From: Camillea tinctor
Lineage: Eukaryota > Ascomycota > Sordariomycetes > Xylariales > Xylariaceae
Length of the DNA stretch: 64,000 bases
Assembly: GCA_022578605.1 (NCBI GenBank)
Contig: MU394149.1
Span: 47,039-111,038, forward strand
Direction: 5' to 3'
Position numbers and translations under genes: made by a program. Position 1 is the first letter of the stretch. Each line of letters opens with the position of its first letter. The notes below the pieces were generated by a model. It did not search any database and had not been told where the DNA came from. It saw nothing but the letters and a program-made list of their open reading frames with translations. Below, in pieces: positions 58,538-64,000 of this stretch.

Positions 58538-58918
58538 GAGCTGGTTGCTGGGCAGTTTTGGATGTAATAGAACAAAAGGTAAATTACAAAAAGGAGTTAC
58601 AATCATTCAACGACTTACAAGACTTCTCTCTCTTTCTCTCTCTCTCTCTCTCGCGGCCCCTCAGTGAATATTTCACCGTGCAAAGAGAGGAAGAAGAGTA
58701 ATGCGGTATTCCGCTATTTATCTATGTCGAGATTCGTGGTAATCACTACTTGGTGCCATAATTTCTTTCAACTCTTTTTAATACTGGCCCCGTAAACAAG
58801 TAAACAAGCATGAGGTGTATTAGTCTCTATTCACTTGGAGCCTTTAAAAGGATCAGACTATAAGCAGGGACTCGATTAGTACCATTCTATATAAGATATA
58901 GTACATCGCATCTCCATC

Positions 58919-59048
58919 ACATACGACCATAGGACTCAAAGCTGGGTACCGGAAGATAAACTGTTAGAGTGGGGCAAAGAGCGGCCACCTCATCACGTGA
59001 CCCAGCGTTCAAGAAACTGAAAGCTGTTTTGACCTCGGCGTCGTATCT
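58919..59048 (+). pseudogene. Possible 5S rRNA relic
   Basis: The segment opens with ACATACGACCATAGG, the 5' end of many ascomycete 5S rRNAs. Weaker likeness follows (GATAAACTGTTAGAGTGGGG, then GTGACCCAGCG). It closes with CGTCGTATCT, which can pair with the first ten bases at 8 of 10 positions as 5S helix I would. Length is about 130 nt against the usual 120, with extra bases between CAGCG and the end, and no T-run terminator. If real, it is a degenerate copy. Chance likeness cannot be ruled out by eye. Confidence 0.35.
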
Positions 59049-59330
59049 ACTCCTCAGTATCACGCTGCGCACACCGTTTTCGCTCAATACTTAGCTTCTC
59101 CTTCGTAGGCCCCCGGTACGCCTGCTCCTTTGCTGACCTGCATAAGCTGCCGCTCATGATGTTGGTTTCTTCTCGATGGTGGTGGGCGCCTCCCCCGCCC
59201 TTCGTCCTCATCCTCTTCCTTTTCCTCTTATTCATTTTCATTTTCATCTTCATTTCCATCCTTCTCTTCATTTTAGCTTCCACGCTTTATTGCATCTTCT
59301 TTGTTTTATTCAACAGATTAAAGCATCATT

Positions 59331-59547
59331 ATGGCATTAAATCTAGAAACTGTTCTTGATGGGACTTTAAAAGCCTTAAAACATGCAGCCAATTCACGCT
59401 TTAAACGCTCGCTAGCCAAAAACTTAAAAGAACAGCGGCAACGAGGTTAAGCAAACCGTTTAAGATATAAAAAGAAACTTATTAATGATAAACGTCCAGT
59501 TGTTTTAAAGATTAAGGCAAAGCAAAAACAGCTGTAAAAGGCTTAAA
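59331..59547 (+). pseudogene. RIP-damaged coding remnant at the AT-block edge
   Basis: From ATG 59331 the frame encodes about 38 residues (start MALNLETVLDG, then ALKHAANSRFKRSLAKNL), hits TAA at 59445-59447, continues in the same frame with basic peptide (ANRLRYKKKLINDKRP) to another TAA at 59535-59537, then a third at 59544. The first two stops fit CAA or CAG codons changed C to T, as RIP does. Probably the edge of a transposon gene. Family not recognised. Confidence 0.5.
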
Positions 59548-60470
59548 TATTATATGTGCAGCTTTTTTATTAGTATTAAGCTTTTATTAACAGTTAAAAT
59601 TAATTACTTTAAAATTGTTTAAAATATTAGCGTTAATGGCATTTAAATTAGTTTTTATAAAAAAATTAATGTAATAAAATACATTTAAAATTTTTTTATA
59701 TAAATAGCTTTATTTTAAGCTTAAAAAAGTTAAATTTATATAAAGTATTAATAATGCGTTATTATTTAATAAAATGTAAAAAACATTATTTAAAAAAGTT
59801 AAATTAAATATTTTTTAATAAAAAAAATTTAATAAATAAAAATAAATAAACATTATAAGTTTAATTTAATTATGTTTATTAATTTATTTAAAAGTTTATT
59901 TATTAAATTTATAAAATAAAGTTTTAATATTTTTATAATATTAACGTTTATGTTTTATATTTTATTTTATAATAAATTAAAAAAAAGCGGTTAAAAAGTT
60001 TAATTTTACTTATTAACAAACTTTTTAATAATAAATAAAGCATATTTTTTATAATTTAAAGTTATATTTAGCGTTTTATTATGCTATTTTTATAAATAAC
60101 ATTAATAAGTTTTATTTAAAAAAATTATAAATATAATATATAAGTAAGCTTTTTTTAAATTAATATGAAACTTTTTAAATTTTTTTATAAAAAGGTTAAT
60201 TATAATAATTTAAATTTAATATAATAAATAAATAAAAATGTTATTAAATAAAGCCAGTATAAATTATAAATTACTTTATAAATATGCAAGTTATACTTAA
60301 TAATTGCATAAAATTTTATTTTTTATTACTTTAATTTTTTATAAATTTATTTATTTTATTAATTTATTAATAACTTAAGTTATTATTAATTAAACATTTA
60401 ATATAAGTTTTAAATTAATGTAAAATATAACAATATAAAATAATATTATAAATATATAAAAAAAATAAAA

Positions 60471-60580
60471 AAATGCAACATTAAATGTATAACTGCGTTA
60501 TATATTAAATGTTACAATTTTTTTATTTTATTTACTAATATTAGTATTAATTTTTATTTTATTTATATAAAGTGTTATAC
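60471..60580 (+). repeat. RIP-altered palindromic unit A
   Basis: Contains GCAACATTAAATGT facing ATTAAATGTTACA around a short centre. The part at 60504-60580 matches the reverse complement of 60931-61010 over about 75 bases with mostly transition differences. Confidence 0.6.
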
Positions 60581-60930
60581 ATTTTTTAATATATAATAAT
60601 TGCATTAAATGTTAGTTATAATAAAAAACTTTAATGCTTTTATTAAATATTATTTTAAACCTTTTTAAGCTTTTTTTATAGTTTTTTTTATAACTATTTA
60701 TTTTTAACTAATAAACTTTTATTTTAATTTTTTTAAAAGGTTAATTATAACTTTTTTTAACTTAAATATTTTTTATAGCAATATAAGTTTTTTTTTAATT
60801 AACGTTTTTAATATTTTTTTATTAGTTTTTTAACATTTTTTAATTATTATTTTAACTTTTATTAATTATTTTTATAATTATAGCTTTTTTATTTTATTAA
60901 ATATTAATGCAATCACTGTATATTAAGGGG

Positions 60931-61037
60931 TATATAGCACCTTACATAAATAAAATAAAAACTAATATTAGCACTAGTAAATAAAATAAGAAAATAGCAA
61001 CATTTAATGTACAGCATAGCTGCACATTTAATGTTGC
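60931..61037 (-). repeat. RIP-altered palindromic unit B (inverted relative to A)
   Basis: Holds arms GCAACATTTAATGT (60997-61010) and ACATTTAATGTTGC (61024-61037), complementary at 13 of 14 positions around a 13-nt centre. Its left arm reads as the reverse complement of unit A, including the TATTTACTAxxxxTAATATTAG core. Confidence 0.65.
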
Positions 61038-62440
61038 ACTTTTTTATTTTTTTTACATACTTATAATACTACTTTATACTGCCACATTTTGCATTAAATA
61101 TTTAAAAAAATTTTAACTTATATAATGCTTTATAATAGTTTTAATTTTTAAAACTTTTTCTGCTTTTTTAAAGTTTTTTTTAATTATTTTTAATTAGTTT
61201 AAAAAGTAATATTATTTAATAAAAAAATCTTTTTTATTAAGTTTTTTTTAAATAATTAAGCAATTAAAACTATTAAGTAAATTTTTATAGTTTTAAGCAA
61301 TTTTAATTTATATATTAATCGTTTTTTTTTATAAACCTGCGCGTTATTAAAAAAACTTTTAAGCTAGCTTTTTAAGTAAATAATATTTTTAATATAATTT
61401 TAAATAAACTTAATTTTTTTATTAAATTTAATTACATAATATTTTTAATTATAAATTTGCTTAACTTTAATAATAATAAAGTTTATTATTAATTTTACAT
61501 TTTTATATAAATGTTTTTTTAAGTATTATATTTTTTTAAATAATTAAAATTTTATATTATTTTTAATTAAAACGTTATTAAGTTTTAATAAATAATAATT
61601 AAAAAGTTACTTATAAAAAATAATTAAATTATTTTTAAATATATTACATTTAAATTTTATTATAATTTAAATAATAATTTTATTTAATTACTTTTTAAAT
61701 TTTTAAAATAATAATACTTAATAGCTATTTTAACCGTTTAATTTTTTTAAACAATTTATTTACTTAAAAATAATAAGCTATTATTATTAAAAGTTATGCT
61801 TTAAGCGTTTTTTACATTTTTTTTAAAAAATTTTAAAATAAATTTATAGTTTTAATTTAAAATAATTTTATTAAGCACTTTTTAATTAAATAATAACAGT
61901 TATTATATTAATGTTTTTATTTAATTTTTATTATATAGCGTATATTTTTAAATATAAATAAAATTTACTTTAATATAATATAAATACTTATTATTAAAAC
62001 GTTAAAATATAATTTATACTTTTTTAATTTTAATAGTTACTATAAAGTACTTATAAAAAATTAAAAAAAGTTTAATTATAAAATTATTTAATTTAATTAA
62101 TTAATAATTTTTAAATAATTTATTTTAACTTATATAATAAAGCTTATAAATTAAATAATGTTTAATATATTATTTAATTAATTTTGTTTTTTTTTTAAAT
62201 AGCGTACTTTTTTAATTTCTTTATTATTTTATTTATATTAAAATAATATTTATTATTATAAATTAATATTAAAAATTTTTTAATTATAAATTTAAGTATA
62301 TAAAAACAATTATTTTTTTATTAATTAATATTATATAAAAGTTTTTTATAAATGTTAAAAAATAGCTAAGTTTTAAAAAAAATTTAACGTTTTTATTAAA
62401 ACTTTTTTTTAATATAATAATTATATTTTAATATTTTAAA

Positions 62441-62620
62441 TTATGTTAGTAAATGTATGTATTAAGAAAGATAAAAATAATAAGTGTGAAAAACGGTTGT
62501 ATATTTATGTTTAAGAAAGGAACTATTTAATTAAAATTGCGCAAAAAAGCGCAACTTATTTATGTGCGGGGTACATGGTGACTTCCTGTCCTTATCATGC
62601 AACCATTAAATTGTTTATAT
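62441..62620. other. GC-richer island with hairpin inside the AT block
   Basis: A stretch keeping CpA, TpG and GG words (GTGCGGGGTACATGGTGAC, TCATGCAACC) that are missing on both sides. It includes a perfect hairpin TTGCGC-AAAAAA-GCGCAA at 62537-62554. It appears to have escaped RIP, as a short unique sequence between repeats would. Confidence 0.6.
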
Positions 62621-63641
62621 ATTTTGTTTATTAGTTTTATATTAAATTTATTTATTAATATAATATTAAGTAATATTTAATTTAAAACTTTTTTAATTAT
62701 AAAATAGTTAATATAAATTATTATTAATAAATAATTTGCTTTAATTATAATACGTAGTTTTTTAATAATTTAAATAACGTAAGCTACTTTTAATTTTAAT
62801 AGTTTATACTTAATTTTAATTTATAAAAAATATTTACTTAAAAACATTATTAATTAAATTATTAATTTTAAAATAAAAGTTTTAAACATTTATTTATAAT
62901 TATTTTTAACGTAAAAAAATATAACTTTAAATTTTTTATAAATTAAACTATTTATTTATATAAATAAAGTTTTATTAAAATTATAATAATAAATTATTAA
63001 ATTTTAATATATTATATTTTAAAAACTTTTAAACGATTTAAGTTTTATTAAAATAAACTTATAATATATAAACTTAATATAAGCTATTTTTTTTATTATT
63101 TATAAAAAGGTTTTTTTTTATTTAATTATAAAAAAAATTGTTTTTTTATAATAGTTTTATTAATTATGCATAATAAAAATAAAGCTTTTAAAAAATTTAA
63201 AAACACTTAAATATTATTTTAATTTTTTTAATTATTTAAAAAAAACTAATTTATAAAATGCTTTAAGTTTATTTTTTATAATAAAAAATTTAAAAATATT
63301 TACTTTAAAGCTTAGTAAAGTAATAAATAAATATGTAAAAAAAGTTTTTTTAAATAATATAAAAACTTTTTTTTAAAAAAAAATAAATATAATACGTAAA
63401 TATTTTAAATATTTTTTTAATATTAAAAAAATAATAATATCGTTTATAAAAACTTTATAATAATGTTTATAATTAAATAAAAGTTTATTTATAAATTTTT
63501 AAATATAAGTTAATAAATTTTAAAATTTTATTATAATAATTCTATATTTTTTTAATTTTTTAAGCTAATTATTATTAATTTATTTCAATATTTTAAATAT
63601 ATAAAAAACTAGTAAAAAGATTTAATAATATTTATTATAAT

Positions 63642-63664
63642 TATATATATATATATATATATAT
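63642..63664. repeat. (AT)n microsatellite
   Basis: About 11 TA units within the AT-rich block. Confidence 0.9.
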
Positions 63665-64000
63665 TTTAAACGCATTAATAATTTTTTTTATAAAAAAAAT
63701 AAGTAATTATTAAAAATTGTTAAAAAGTTAAGCGCTTTTAAATTAATTATTAAACGTTTATATAATTATTTATTAACTATTTTTTAAGCTATAAAAATAA
63801 AGTAAGTAAAAAAGCTTAGTTTATTTACTTATTTTATTTATTTTTAACTATATAATAAGTTAAACTATTTATTTAATTTTTTATAATTTTTTTAATTAAA
63901 AAAATATAGTTAACTATTAAGCTTTTTATTTTATTAACTTTTAATTAAAAAAATTTTTATTTATTAATTTTTAAGAAAATTAATTAATTTTTTATCTTTT

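Larger units (their letters stand above)
58188..59330. other. Spacer between last gene and RIP block
   Basis: Contains a 7-bp tandem repeat (CTACAGG, four full copies) at 58506-58537, a (TC)n run at 58624-58652, a possible 5S rRNA relic (58919-59048) and (TTTTCA)n-like DNA at 59222-59275. No gene recognised. Confidence 0.55.
59540..64000. repeat. RIP-degraded AT-rich repeat block
   Basis: About 4.5 kb, to the window end, of A/T homopolymers with sparse G and C. TpA is extremely common, while CpA and TpG are almost absent except in small islands. The remaining C lies mainly in CpT, CpG or GpC contexts. No open frame of useful length survives on either strand. This is the expected result of heavy RIP on transposable elements; such blocks in filamentous ascomycetes are often centromeric, subtelomeric or TE nests. 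Confidence 0.85.

Noticed and set aside
1..64000. tRNA genes
   Set aside because: I looked for GTTCRA T-loop words with matching acceptor stems and found none that fold convincingly; a tRNAscan-SE run would settle it.

Overview
The window is nuclear DNA of a filamentous ascomycete (Pezizomycotina). Sordariomycetes, perhaps a Xylariales-like species, fits best, but that rank is inference. The evidence: short introns (about 55-470 bp) with GT..AG ends; intact orthologues of ascomycete housekeeping genes (RRP15, YAH1, UGO1, RPS24, FAL1, SF3A3, SLX1, a KDM5 demethylase); many TACCTAGGTA-type words between genes; and a terminal block of extreme AT content with almost no CpA, the mark of repeat-induced point mutation (RIP). 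No CRISPR array, bacterial operon, rRNA operon or convincing tRNA was seen.

Layout. 1-15 kb is gene-poor accessory DNA: the 3' end of a fumarylacetoacetate-hydrolase-family gene, a secreted PAF-acetylhydrolase-like esterase, a small secreted orphan protein, a compact kinase-like protein, a probable GPI-anchored wall protein, and two solo LTRs. 15-22 kb is a dense core block: a carnitine-pathway dioxygenase and RRP15 (head to head), then mitochondrial ferredoxin YAH1 and outer-membrane fusion factor UGO1 (head to head). 22-31 kb is sparse again: a UbiA-superfamily integral-membrane enzyme facing an omega-type glutathione transferase, and a third solo LTR. 31-52 kb is core: RPS24 with 7- and 14-nt exons, FAL1 and SF3A3 sharing a 603-bp divergent promoter, SLX1, a 5.6-kb gene-free stretch, then a complete KDM5 histone demethylase. 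52-58 kb holds a secreted HNH nuclease, a nine-exon ACC-synthase-like aminotransferase and a 2EXR-domain protein. From about 59.3 kb to the end lies RIP-degraded repeat DNA with inverted palindromic units and one GC-richer island.

How the genes fit together: core genes serve ribosome biogenesis (RRP15, RPS24), splicing/exon-junction or pre-rRNA work (FAL1, SF3A3), mitochondria (dioxygenase, YAH1, UGO1), DNA repair (SLX1) and chromatin (KDM5). The accessory genes are mostly secreted or metabolic. The best candidate for unexplored chemistry is the UbiA-family/GST pair at 26.3-29.1 kb. Exon structures were assembled by eye from splice sites, reading phase and family knowledge; no alignment or transcript data were available.
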